DNA from: Marinifilum sp. N1E240
GTDB taxonomy: Bacteria; Bacteroidota; Bacteroidia; Bacteroidales; Marinifilaceae
Direction: 5' to 3'
DNA length: 64,000 nt
Assembly (NCBI RefSeq): GCF_009295825.1
Contig: NZ_WHKF01000001.1
Span: 124,001-188,000 of the forward strand
In this document: in pieces, positions 17,440 through 25,761 of the stretch
Numbering within the stretch: position 1 is the first letter of the stretch
Layout of the letters: each line of letters opens with the position of its first letter
Notes under the pieces: generated by a model
Told to the model about the DNA's origin: nothing
What the model saw: only the letters and a program-made list of their open reading frames with translations
Database searches by the model: none
Translations under genes and position numbers: made by a program

Positions 17440-17781
17440 TTATAAAATCTCGTCAACATTTTCAGTAGGGTGAGCAAAAATTGCCTTGTGATCTTTTACA
17501 ACAATTGGGCGTTGAATTAAATTAGGGTATTCAATTAAAATCTTGATCCACTCATCACGATTAAAATTCTTTCCTTTAAAATCGGTTTTGTAGATTTTTT
17601 CGTGAGTACGAACAATATCCTGAGGCTCTTTGTTCATTCTCATTAAAACGTCAGCAAGCTCAGCTTCGGTAAATTCTTCTTTTAAATAAAGTCTGATTTC
17701 CGGTTCTAAACCTTTGTCTTGTAAATATTTTAATCCTGCTCTACTTTTACTACAACGAGGATTGTGATATATCTTTAACAT
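17440..17781 (-). CDS. arsC: ArsC/Spx-family reductase-like protein
   Basis: 113 residues of the ArsC/YffB fold. The N-terminal thioredoxin-like motif reads IYHNPRCSKSRAGLKYL with a single catalytic Cys in the CxxS form. The later RPIVVKDHKAIFAHPTENVDEIL matches glutaredoxin-dependent arsenate reductases. The start at 17781 (MLKIYHNP) is chosen over an N-terminal extension without family support. No arsenic resistance genes are nearby, so arsenate reduction is only one possibility. Confidence 0.8.
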   Translation of the reverse strand: MLKIYHNPRCSKSRAGLKYLQDKGLEPEIRLYLKEEFTEAELADVLMRMNKEPQDIVRTHEKIYKTDFKGKNFNRDEWIKILIEYPNLIQRPIVVKDHKAIFAHPTENVDEIL

Positions 17782-17952
17782 CTTGTTGGTCTGAGTTTTT
17801 GGTTTTGTGTGTACAAATATACGCCTTTCCATAAGATTTGAAGAACAGCTTTAGGATAAATTTCACTTGAAATTTAAAAGCTAAATGTCAAGTTTTCGAC
17901 ACTATATTTAAAATATCTTTGTTAGGTTTAAGTAGTGAAAAATTGAAAGGGG

Positions 17953-18174
17953 ATGATGAAGAACTTTATAAAGAATAGAAAATTTGAAATAATAGGAGGT
18001 TTGGTAGGACTGCTGGGAGGATTTCTTTACTGGAAATATGTTGGTTGTATTAGTGGCACTTGCCCGATACAAGCAAATTGGTACAGCATGGTTCCTTATG
18101 GAGGATTATTTGGTGTATTGTTGGGTGGCATGTTTAAGCCTAAAACAAAAAAGAAAGATGAAGTAGAGGTTTAA
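17953..18174 (+). CDS. DUF6132-like small membrane protein
   Basis: 73 residues with two hydrophobic segments (about 13-29 and 47-60) separated by the conserved-looking GCISGTCPIQANWYS, holding two cysteines. A clear AAAGGGG-type ribosome site precedes ATGATG. The pattern matches small DUF6132-type proteins, whose role is unknown; the paired Cys suggest redox or sulfur chemistry. It converges on the Crp/Fnr gene (gap 30 nt). Confidence 0.7.
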   Translation: MMKNFIKNRKFEIIGGLVGLLGGFLYWKYVGCISGTCPIQANWYSMVPYGGLFGVLLGGMFKPKTKKKDEVEV

Positions 18175-18204
18175 TCTGTAATGCCTCTGGATATTTCGCA
18201 AGCA

Positions 18205-18870
18205 TTAGCCATGTTGTGCAATATCCTGTAAGCGTGCAAAATTTATTATTGAGAATAGTTTTCCATTGCTTTCTATGATTCCTTCTTTACGAAAATCAGC
18301 AAGATTTTTTAAGACACTTTCTTTCGAAAAACCTATGATTCTTGCTATATCTTGCCTAGTTAAAGGAATGTTGAATGTGCTTTTACCTGTGTTTTTTTCG
18401 AATTCGCATATTAAAAAAGCAAGTGCTCCAGCTGAATTTTTTTCCTTCAGATTCATATGCCAGTTAAGAAAATTCTCATTCACCATGGAGATATATTTAA
18501 TAAATGCCATTGCAAATTCTTTATTTGTCTGCAGTAGTTTAGAGAATAAATCCTTACTAAAAATTTCAATGGTACAATTGGTTAATGCTTTAGCTGAGAA
18601 TCGGTAACTAGTTCCTGAGTAAACACAATTAATTCCGATAAATTCTCCCTGAAATAGCAAGTTGAGAGCTTGATTTTTAGAATCTTGTTTCAATGAAAGT
18701 TCGACTAATCCCGATTTTAAAAAGTAGAGATTGTGTACTGGTGTTCCCTTTTTTACAACAAGCTCTCCTTCTTCAAATCTTAAACTACTACTAGAATTGA
18801 ATAGTTCATTTTTTTCCTCTTGACTAAGAGTCGATAAACAGTTTTTTCCTGAGAGATGTGTTAATTCCAT
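18205..18870 (-). CDS. Crp/Fnr family transcription regulator
   Basis: 221 residues: N-terminal cyclic-nucleotide-binding-like beta-barrel (LRFEEGELVVKKGTPVHNLYFLKSG) and a C-terminal winged helix-turn-helix (LTRQDIARIIGFSKESVLKNLADF). No cysteine cluster for an iron-sulfur centre is evident. The cNMP pocket residues are not obviously conserved, so the effector is unknown. It is divergent from osmC across 126 bp, suggesting joint regulation. Confidence 0.88.
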   Translation of the reverse strand: MELTHLSGKNCLSTLSQEEKNELFNSSSSLRFEEGELVVKKGTPVHNLYFLKSGLVELSLKQDSKNQALNLLFQGEFIGINCVYSGTSYRFSAKALTNCTIEIFSKDLFSKLLQTNKEFAMAFIKYISMVNENFLNWHMNLKEKNSAGALAFLICEFEKNTGKSTFNIPLTRQDIARIIGFSKESVLKNLADFRKEGIIESNGKLFSIINFARLQDIAQHG

Positions 18871-18960
18871 AATTCCTAATTTGATGCTGGGGTGTAAAAT
18901 TACACTCTGATAGCTTTCTAACTACATCTTGCATTACAATAATACAATCAAACAAGGGGT

Positions 18961-18968
18961 TAGTTTTG
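18961..18968 (+). promoter_or_regulatory. candidate -7 box for osmC
   Basis: TAGTTTTG matches TAnnTTTG exactly, 28 bases before the osmC start and inside the crp-osmC divergent region. No obvious -33 TTTG precedes it. Confidence 0.45.
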
Positions 18969-18996
18969 CAAATGTACAATTTTAAAGATATATACT

Positions 18997-19446
18997 ATGG
19001 AACAAATGGAAATACAAAAGATTGGATTTACAGTTCAATCAGAAAGTAAATCAAGCTCAAAATCAGAAATTAGAGTAAGAGATTTTAAAGTTATTGTGGA
19101 TGAACCGGAACAATTAGGAGGAACAGATCATGCACCGAATCCTGTTGAGTATATTCTTTGTGGTTTAACTGGTTGTGTTCATATCCTTGCATATAAAGTG
19201 GCAAAGGAATTAAACTTTGAGCTTCAAGATTTAAAGATTAAGGTAAGTGGTGATTTAAATCCTGAAAAATTATTTGGAATGTCAACAGATGAACGTGCAG
19301 GATATCAAAATATCAAGGTTAAACTGAATCCAATAAGTAATGCAAGTGAAGATTTGCTTAAAAAATGGCAAGAAGTAATGGCGGAAAGAAGTCCGGTTTT
19401 GGATAATTTATTGAATACGACACCCGTTTCAATAACTATTGAATAA
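18997..19446 (+). CDS. osmC: OsmC family protein, one redox Cys missing
   Basis: 149-residue OsmC/Ohr-fold protein, a family that reduces organic peroxides with two cysteines. The first site is present in YILCGLTGCVHILAYKVAKE; the second, normally Cys-Pro-Val, reads RSPVLDNL, with Ser in its place. It may act by a different route. The divergent Crp/Fnr gene is the likely regulator. It ends at a hairpin shared with prfB. Confidence 0.8.
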   Translation: MEQMEIQKIGFTVQSESKSSSKSEIRVRDFKVIVDEPEQLGGTDHAPNPVEYILCGLTGCVHILAYKVAKELNFELQDLKIKVSGDLNPEKLFGMSTDERAGYQNIKVKLNPISNASEDLLKKWQEVMAERSPVLDNLLNTTPVSITIE

Positions 19447-19452
19447 TAGCAA

Positions 19453-19485
19453 AGCCGTAGCAACTAATAATAGTATGCTACGGCT
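19453..19485. terminator. bidirectional terminator, osmC/prfB
   Basis: Ten-base arms AGCCGTAGCA / TGCTACGGCT around a 13-nt loop, followed by TTAAATTTTATTTTT. It lies between the convergent osmC and prfB genes and shares its CGTAGCA core with the palindrome at 14262-14281. Confidence 0.75.
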
Positions 19486-19493
19486 CTTAAATT

Positions 19494-20589
19494 TTATTTT
19501 TCTTCTCCTGAGAATTCCATCAGGTATGCTTTAATGAATCCATCTAAATCTCCATCCATTACGGCTTGAACATTCGATGATTCATGACTGGTTCTTACAT
19601 CTTTTACCAGTTTGTACGGTTGCATAACGTATGATCTGATTTGAGATCCCCATTCAATTTTCATTTTGGAGCCTTCAATTTTGTCAATCTCTTCCTGACG
19701 TTTTCTTAATTCCAGTTCGTACAACTGAGATTTTAGCAAACGAAGTGCATTTTCACGATTACCTAATTGTGAACGACTTTCGGTATTTTCAATAATGATT
19801 CCGGTAGGAGCATGTCGCAATCGAACTCCTGTTTCTACTTTATTTACATTCTGTCCACCTGCACCACCAGATCGGAATGTATCCCAAGAGATATCTGCAT
19901 TGTTGATTTCAATTTCTATTGAATCATCAATAGCAGGATAAACATAGACCGATGCAAAGGAAGTCATGCGTTTATTAGCGGCATTGAAAGGAGAGAGACG
20001 TACCAAACGGTGAACGCCATTTTCTGATTTCAAGTATCCGTAAGCAAAATCGCCTTCAAATTCTAAAGTTGCCGACTTAATTCCTGCTTCATCACCTTCC
20101 TGATATTCCAGTTGCTTTACCTTATATCCATGAGATTCACCATATCGCAGATACATACGGTGTAACATGTCTGCCCAGTCGCAACTTTCGGTTCCACCAG
20201 CACCTGCATTAATTTTAAGAATAGCACCTAATTTATCTTCGTCTTTGCGAAGCATGTTTTTTAGCTCTAACTCTTCAATTAAGGTTTCGGTAACGGCAAA
20301 TTGTTCATCAACTTCTTCAGGTGAGGCTTCACCTTCTTTTGCAAAATCGTATAAAACAGCTAAATCTTCAACCGATTCTTTAACTTTTTCGTAGGATTCA
20401 ACCCAGGACTTTAGTCCTTTTACCAATTTCATTTGAACTTCGGCTTCTTTAGGATTGTCCCAAAATCCTGGAGCTTGAGTTCTCATTTCTTCTTCTTGTA
20501 TCTGAATTAATTTGGCATCAATGTCAAAGATACCTCCTTAGCGCTTCCGTGCGCTCCGCTAAACTCTTTAGCTGGTCTGTTGTAATCAT
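19494..20589 (-). CDS. prfB: peptide chain release factor 2, programmed +1 frameshift
   Basis: Releases completed chains at UGA and UAA. The main reading frame shows RF2's SPF tripeptide (LVRLSPFNAANK) and GGQ catalytic motif (RSGGAGGQNVNK). Translation starts at 20589 with MITTDQLKSLAERTEALRRYL, meets an in-frame TGA at 20526-20524, and must shift +1 to continue as DIDAKLIQIQEEE and onward, giving about 364 residues. The signal is classical: AGGAGG, then CTTTGAC. This is the known autoregulatory loop in which low RF2 favours the shift. A partial copy of the start region lies upstream. Confidence 0.97.
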
Positions 20590-20622
20590 TCTAGAAATTT
20601 ATAATTGAGATGTAAAGGTAAT
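20502..20622 (-). repeat. prfB leader repeat, copy A (functional)
   Basis: The 121-bp unit spans the prfB 5' UTR, start codon, first 21 codons, frameshift signal and eight following codons. It is a direct repeat of 20728-20858 with a 105-bp spacer between. Confidence 0.9.
20523..20538 (-). promoter_or_regulatory. prfB programmed +1 frameshift site
   Basis: On the minus strand: a Shine-Dalgarno-like AGGAGG (20538-20533), then TAT and the slippery CTT TGA C (20529-20523). The P-site Leu-tRNA slips from CUU to UUU, and GAC is then decoded. Spacing matches bacterial RF2 sites. Confidence 0.95.
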
Positions 20623-20706
20623 AAACAAAGAGTAATGAACAATCTGAAATGAATAGGTAATAGTATTGTACGAAGAAAAATGATTAGACGACGATCGTGT
20701 AAAGAT

Positions 20707-20824
20707 TTAGAAATTGATTAAGAAAAACTGAATTAATTTGGCATCAATGTCAAAGATACCTCCGATTACAACTTAGGGCTTCCGTACGATCAGCTATACT
20801 CTTTAGCTGGTCTGTTGTAATCAT
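20707..20824 (-). pseudogene. truncated duplicate of the prfB 5' end
   Basis: Starts with ATG at 20824 and encodes MITTDQLKSIADRTEALSCNRRYL before TGA at 20752-20750. The CTTTGAC and the GGAGG are retained, so a +1 shift could occur; it would add DIDAKLIQFFLINF before TAA at 20709-20707. No further RF2 sequence follows. It is either a remnant of tandem duplication or a small upstream reading frame with a working shift signal. Confidence 0.75.
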
Positions 20825-20858
20825 TCTAGAAATTTAATAATTGAGATGTAAAGGTAAT
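20728..20858 (-). repeat. prfB leader repeat, copy B
   Basis: A 131-bp near-copy of 20502-20622, with long identical blocks at both ends and around the start codon and frameshift site. A 9-nt insertion (TTGTAATCG on the minus strand) sits just before the SD-like GGAGG, and scattered substitutions occur in the middle. Confidence 0.9.
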
Positions 20859-21193
20859 GAAAAGTACTGGAAGTGTATTGTTACAACTTTTAAGTCATGA
20901 TGAAATAGTTAATTAATCATAAAATTCAACAAGCGTTCTCGTTTATGCGCTTCAATAATTAAACAAAGCACTTAGAAAGTTAGCCTATTTATGTTTGTTA
21001 TTGTCTGATTGATATTTGTTTAATTTATAATCCGGGCAGAAAAATAAAATTGGATTTTGAAAGTATAAAGAACTTAAAATCGAACATTTAATATTCTTTA
21101 TTTACTAAATATTTTAAAAATAATTGTTCCATAAAATTAAAATGTTGGAACATCTTATTATTGTCCATGTTACTAATTATTAAAAAGAAAAAA
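20859..21193. other. intergenic region before the set A operon
   Basis: No gene seen. A plus-strand TATGTTTG at 20990-20997 matches the -7 consensus but lies about 200 bp from the first set A gene. An inverted repeat occupies 21125-21152, close to that gene. Confidence 0.4.
21125..21152. repeat. inverted repeat upstream of set A operon
   Basis: Seven-base arms TGTTCCA (21125-21131) and TGGAACA (21146-21152), centre-to-centre about 21 bp or two helical turns, ending 41 bp before the first start codon. The geometry suits a dimeric repressor or activator site. Confidence 0.4.
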
Positions 21194-22060
21194 ATGAAAA
21201 AACTATCTGTACTCTTAACACTAATGATGATGGTGAGCATTTTATTTGCTCAGGAAAAAAAAGAAGTTGTGTTGATTGGTGATATTAAGTGTTCTTATAA
21301 GAATTCTGAACAGTTTAAAAAAAATGTTCATGATGTAATTGTTCAAGCTTTTGTAGAAAAAGGATTACATGATGTGATTGATATTAACACTTTGTCAGCA
21401 GTTGGTCAGGAAATTTATCGTCAATCAGGTGAAACAGCATTGAACGAAGACAATATGAGACGTTTAAGCGAAGCTGGAGTAAAAGGTGCAGATTGGATTG
21501 TGACAGGTACACTATCTAATTATGATGCTGTTCCTGTTAAAAATGACAAAGGACAATTGACTGGTTACAATGGGAAATTAAATTTCGTATTCAAGGTAAC
21601 CAATTTAAAAGATGGCACTCAAAAAGGTGTAGCTGATATTGCTTGTTCTACTTTTTTATCTGAGAAAACAAAGGATGCAGCAATTATGAAAGCTGTGAAG
21701 AATGCGAAAGATAAAGTGATAAAGAAAATCAAAGGAATTTTTCCAGTTGTTGCTGAAATCGTTGAAATTACAGCAGAGAAAAAAGGTGCTGCTAAAACTT
21801 TATTGATTGAAGCTGGAACTGCTTTAGGTGTTCAAAAAGGTGATCAGTTTAAGATTTGTGAAGAGAAAATGTTTAGAGGGAAAAAACGCATTGTTGAAAT
21901 TGGTAGAATTAAGGTTGTGGATGTGCAAGGTGATGATTTTGCAGAGTGCAAGGTTGTAAAAGGTGGTGATAAAATTTTAAAAGATTTTAATGCTGAACTA
22001 AAGATTTTTGCAGAAATGATTGAAAGAACAGGCGGATTACCAGGTGGTCTAAAGTTATAA
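21194..22060 (+). CDS. secreted CsgG/FlgT-like protein (set A)
   Basis: 288 residues with an N-terminal signal peptide (MKKLSVLLTLMMMVSILFAQ). The first part resembles the CsgG/LpoB fold, which detects or assembles envelope lipoprotein complexes (ADWIVTGTLSNYDAV strand region). The last third (EAGTALGVQKGDQFKIC..RIVEIGRIKVVDVQGD) resembles the FlgT C-terminal domain. I chose the start at 21194 because a preceding ATG only adds a Lys-rich stretch. First gene of a tight run of seven; the next start is 15 nt on. Confidence 0.75.
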   Translation: MKKLSVLLTLMMMVSILFAQEKKEVVLIGDIKCSYKNSEQFKKNVHDVIVQAFVEKGLHDVIDINTLSAVGQEIYRQSGETALNEDNMRRLSEAGVKGADWIVTGTLSNYDAVPVKNDKGQLTGYNGKLNFVFKVTNLKDGTQKGVADIACSTFLSEKTKDAAIMKAVKNAKDKVIKKIKGIFPVVAEIVEITAEKKGAAKTLLIEAGTALGVQKGDQFKICEEKMFRGKKRIVEIGRIKVVDVQGDDFAECKVVKGGDKILKDFNAELKIFAEMIERTGGLPGGLKL

Positions 22061-22075
22061 TACAGAACCAACAAT

Positions 22076-22975
22076 ATGAAAAGAAAATTAGTTTCAAAAT
22101 TAATTCTTGTTCTGTTCTCTTTATTTATTTCCATTCCTAATGGAAAAGCTCAAAGCTCAAATATAGAGGAAGTTCAATTGCCAACTATCATGGTTATTCC
22201 TTACAAAAAGGATGGAGATTCTTACAAGAATATTCTTCAGAATGATTTTGACAAGAGAATAGCTGTGGCATCGGTGCAGGAAGGATTCAATCAAAAAGGA
22301 ATTACAACCATCGATTTTGAAGCCAAATTGAATGCGGCTATTCGTTCGGCTAATTTTGAGATGAATGATGCCCAGACTGTAGATAAGCAATTGATTCGAA
22401 ATTCAGGTGCTGATGTTTACGTGTCGGTAGATATAAAGAAGGATTTTGCAGCAAATGGCAACAGAGTTGCACTGGTTTTAAAGGCTTACGAAACCGCTTC
22501 AGGAAATGTGTTAGCCAGTAAGCAAACCTGGTCGCCACGTTTTCGAACTTCGGCAATAGATAAATTGACTTCTCTGGCAATTAAAATCATGATGGATGAT
22601 TTTTTGGCACAGATCAACACCAACTTTCAGAAGAAGGTGAGCAATGGAAATACCGTTGTATTGAATGTTTCTATTGCCAGCGATTCTATGACAGATATGG
22701 ATAGTGAGTTGGGTAACGATCAGCTTCCACTTTCGGACGTGTTGCGTCTTTGGGTTAAAAAGAATGCACATAAAGGTCGTTATCATGTTCAGGGCTCTGT
22801 AGCCGAAGCGGTTATTTTCGATCAGATTCAAGTGCCTAGCAAAGATGAAAATGGAAATACATACAGTGTAAGCGACTTTGCTTTTAATCTGTGGGATTAT
22901 TTGAGAAGTGATATTGGCATTGCTTGCAAAAAGCGAGTGGATGGAAATACCATTTACATTACCATTCTGGAATAA
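22076..22975 (+). CDS. DUF6175-like secreted protein (set A)
   Basis: 299 residues with a signal peptide ending near GKAQ. The body begins PTIMVIPYKKDGDSYKNIL, followed by segments that recur in CsgG-like proteins (NSGADVYVSVDIK). It resembles proteins annotated DUF6175 in Bacteroidota, with no enzymatic motif. Its position, right behind the CsgG-like gene and in front of the LPP20-LamG gene, argues for a shared envelope complex. Confidence 0.6.
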   Translation: MKRKLVSKLILVLFSLFISIPNGKAQSSNIEEVQLPTIMVIPYKKDGDSYKNILQNDFDKRIAVASVQEGFNQKGITTIDFEAKLNAAIRSANFEMNDAQTVDKQLIRNSGADVYVSVDIKKDFAANGNRVALVLKAYETASGNVLASKQTWSPRFRTSAIDKLTSLAIKIMMDDFLAQINTNFQKKVSNGNTVVLNVSIASDSMTDMDSELGNDQLPLSDVLRLWVKKNAHKGRYHVQGSVAEAVIFDQIQVPSKDENGNTYSVSDFAFNLWDYLRSDIGIACKKRVDGNTIYITILE

Positions 22976-23000
22976 GCGTAAACACATAAAACAAATAACA

Positions 23001-25124
23001 ATGTTGAGTTTTCAAGTGTTGAATATAAAAGGTGCTTTGCCGGGGAAAATTATTTCCCTGGCTTTGTGCCTGATATTATTGGGATCTGTTAAGGCAAAAG
23101 CACAAAACCGACCACAATGGATTACAAGTAGACCAATAAATACAATGTATTATATTGGAATTGGATCTGCTTCAAAATCGGAAACCGATTACATGAAAAT
23201 TGCCAAACAAAAGGCTTTAAGTGATTTGATTTCGGAAATTGAAGTGAAAGTAGCTAGTAATTCTCTTTTAAATTCTTTGGATGATAATGGGAATATATCC
23301 TCTTATTTTCAGGAGAATATTAAAATTGAAGCTAAGCGTACAATTGAAGATTACCAATTGGTAGAATCCTGGGAAGGAGATTCTGAATATTGGGTTTACT
23401 ATCAGTTGAATAAATATAGTTATCAGGAGAAAGAGCGTATCCGAATTGAGAATATGCAGGATAAGGCATACGACTACCTTCAGAAAGGAAATGCCGGAAA
23501 AAATTCAGGAGAAGTTTCCGCTTCTATTTATAATTATTTGGAAGGTTTGAAGCTGATACAGGCTGATTTAAATAAGAATTTGCCATATCAGAAAAATGGT
23601 CAAACCATTTATTTAGGTAATGAATTGTATGCTGGTTTAAACAATGTATTTACAGGAGTTCAGATAAAAGCTGATCCTTCATCGGTAAAAGGACAAGCTT
23701 TTCAGGCGGTAAAAGATCAAATTCAGATTAGAGTTAGCAGAGGAATGCAAGTTCTTGCTAATTTGCCATTACATGTCGAATTCATTTCCGGATCAGGTGA
23801 ATTGAATCATGGGTTGATAACCAATGAATCAGGAATTGCTCATTTGCAAGTTTTGAATATTAGTAGCAAGCAAAAGCAACAATTGGTCTTGATAAAACCA
23901 GATTTGAAGAAACTTTGCTCCGATAGAAAAAATAAGTTGTTGCATGGTATTTTAAACCAGTTGAAATCTTTACCTGAAACGCAGGTAAGTATTAGTCTCG
24001 AAAGTGCAACCATTAAAGCTTTTTTAAAACAAAGTCAGGATGGTAATTCTGCTTTAGTGAAATCCGTTAAGAGAATTTTGAGTAACAACTATTTCAATTT
24101 TGTGCCTAGCGAATCGCTTGCTGATGTTGTGGTGGAATTGGATGAGGAATTCAAAAAAGGAGGAAAAGTGAATGGTGAAATGTATAACATGCAGGAGTAT
24201 TTCTCATCGCTTAGTTTGCAGATTACCAATCGTTATAGCAAAGAAACGGTGTTTAGTTATGGCGTGAACGATTTACGCACCTTAGCACCTGAAAGTACTT
24301 CGCCAAAAACAGCTCGAATGTCGGCAAGTAGAAGTATCATGAAAAAAATGCAGCGTAAATTAATTCAAGAATTAAAGAAGCTGCAAATGATCATTGATAA
24401 GTCGATAGTGGTTCCTGAAGTTGTGCCAAATGTGCAAAGAACAGAACCGAGCAGAAGTCAGACCACAAGTACTCAAAGTCCAAAAACGATTGTTACTTCG
24501 GGCTTGTTGGCTTACTATACCTTTAATGATGGAACGGGGAGAAACAGTACAGGAATAAACAATTACAATGCATTGGTTGAAGGTGAAAATGCACCTTTAT
24601 GCGTTACAAGCACTTTGACTGGAGAAGGTAAGGCAGCTCAGTTTAGTGGCAATTCATACTTAAGTATTCCTGAACATCCTATTCAACAATGGACTGCCTA
24701 TTCCATTAGTACATGGGTGAAAACAACTTCGGGAGGAGCGGTATTGGGTCGAAAAGGATCCGGACCTACCATTTTAGGAACAACCATTCAAAATCAGTTA
24801 TTCTATCAGAAAAATCATTACGGTCGTTACGACACGTTTAGTTTCGATACGGATAAAATGCTGCTGGATTCTCAATGGCACATGCTCACCTTAACTGTTG
24901 AGGTTTTACAAAACGGATCACGTTCCAGATTGTTTGTTGATGGGCAAATGGTTTTGGTCGAAAATACTCAATTGAATGATAAGATAAAAGGTGGCGAAGG
25001 AGCTTATATCGGTTACGATCCCGGATCGAAAAGATATTTCACTGGTGAAATTGACAATTTGAGGATTTACAATCGAAAATTAAGAGATGAAGAAATTCAG
25101 CAGCTTTATCGCAGTCAGCAGTAA
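23001..25124 (+). CDS. LPP20-like protein fused to a LamG domain (set A)
   Basis: 707 residues starting MLSFQVLNIKG at 23001, with a signal peptide to about residue 35 (KAKAQ). An LPP20-type domain follows (PQWITSRPINTMYYIGIGSA, then AKQKALSDLISEIEVKVASNS), then a linker with an Ig-like patch (GSGELNHGLITNESGIAHLQ), and from about residue 500 a LamG/concanavalin-like domain (GLLAYYTFNDGTG, STWVKT, FTGEIDNLRIYNRKLRDEEIQQLY). The LamG part may bind sugar or protein. The N-terminal two-thirds is clearly paralogous to 43781-45190, which lacks LamG. Confidence 0.8.
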   Translation: MLSFQVLNIKGALPGKIISLALCLILLGSVKAKAQNRPQWITSRPINTMYYIGIGSASKSETDYMKIAKQKALSDLISEIEVKVASNSLLNSLDDNGNISSYFQENIKIEAKRTIEDYQLVESWEGDSEYWVYYQLNKYSYQEKERIRIENMQDKAYDYLQKGNAGKNSGEVSASIYNYLEGLKLIQADLNKNLPYQKNGQTIYLGNELYAGLNNVFTGVQIKADPSSVKGQAFQAVKDQIQIRVSRGMQVLANLPLHVEFISGSGELNHGLITNESGIAHLQVLNISSKQKQQLVLIKPDLKKLCSDRKNKLLHGILNQLKSLPETQVSISLESATIKAFLKQSQDGNSALVKSVKRILSNNYFNFVPSESLADVVVELDEEFKKGGKVNGEMYNMQEYFSSLSLQITNRYSKETVFSYGVNDLRTLAPESTSPKTARMSASRSIMKKMQRKLIQELKKLQMIIDKSIVVPEVVPNVQRTEPSRSQTTSTQSPKTIVTSGLLAYYTFNDGTGRNSTGINNYNALVEGENAPLCVTSTLTGEGKAAQFSGNSYLSIPEHPIQQWTAYSISTWVKTTSGGAVLGRKGSGPTILGTTIQNQLFYQKNHYGRYDTFSFDTDKMLLDSQWHMLTLTVEVLQNGSRSRLFVDGQMVLVENTQLNDKIKGGEGAYIGYDPGSKRYFTGEIDNLRIYNRKLRDEEIQQLYRSQQ

Positions 25125-25169
25125 GAATATCAATAAGTAATACAATTAAATCTTTAAAATTTACTAATA

Positions 25170-25739
25170 ATGAAAAAACGTTTTTATCAATTTGCAGCAG
25201 TAGTAATGATGGGTGCCATGTTCGCATGTTCGGCACCACAACAAGTAGCACAAGTACAGCAACCAGATGAGGTTGATTTTGATGTGCCTTGTACAGGTCC
25301 TGATTTTAGAACCAACGCGGAATATTTTAGAGCATCGGCAGATGGTTTAAGTATGAATATGGATATCGCTAAGAAAATGGCATATACCAATGCACGTGCC
25401 GAGTTGGCAACAGCTATTCAGGCTAAGGTTGAGCGAGTAACTGATAACTATTCTTCATCGCATAATTTCAATGGTAACGAAGAAGCTAAACAACGTTTCC
25501 AGGATCTTCCAAGAATAGTAGTAAAGCAAGTAGTAAGCGGGACACGTATCATTTGCGAGAAAATGAAAAAAACCAAAGAAGGTAAATTTCATTGCTATGT
25601 TGCTATGGAATTGGCAGGTGATGAGATCGTGAATTCTATGAAAGACAGAATCAGTGGAGATGACAAATTGAAAATTGATTTTGAATACGAGAAATTTAAA
25701 AAAGAACTAAAAGAGGAGATGGCTAAAGGAAATTCATAA
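25170..25739 (+). CDS. small lipoprotein, paralogue of 43124-43720 (set A)
   Basis: 189 residues with a lipobox (MFACSAP, Cys20). The body has a cysteine early (VPCTGPDF), the block AYTNARAELATAIQAKVERVTDNY and a highly charged C-terminus (DDKLKIDFEYEKFKKELKEEM). The 43124-43720 lipoprotein aligns over its whole length (CTGSDY, TNARAELATLIQSTVQ, DDKLKVDYDYEKFKK), so the two are duplicates. Function unknown. Confidence 0.75.
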   Translation: MKKRFYQFAAVVMMGAMFACSAPQQVAQVQQPDEVDFDVPCTGPDFRTNAEYFRASADGLSMNMDIAKKMAYTNARAELATAIQAKVERVTDNYSSSHNFNGNEEAKQRFQDLPRIVVKQVVSGTRIICEKMKKTKEGKFHCYVAMELAGDEIVNSMKDRISGDDKLKIDFEYEKFKKELKEEMAKGNS

Positions 25740-25761
25740 TCCTTTTTATTCCATTAAAAAT

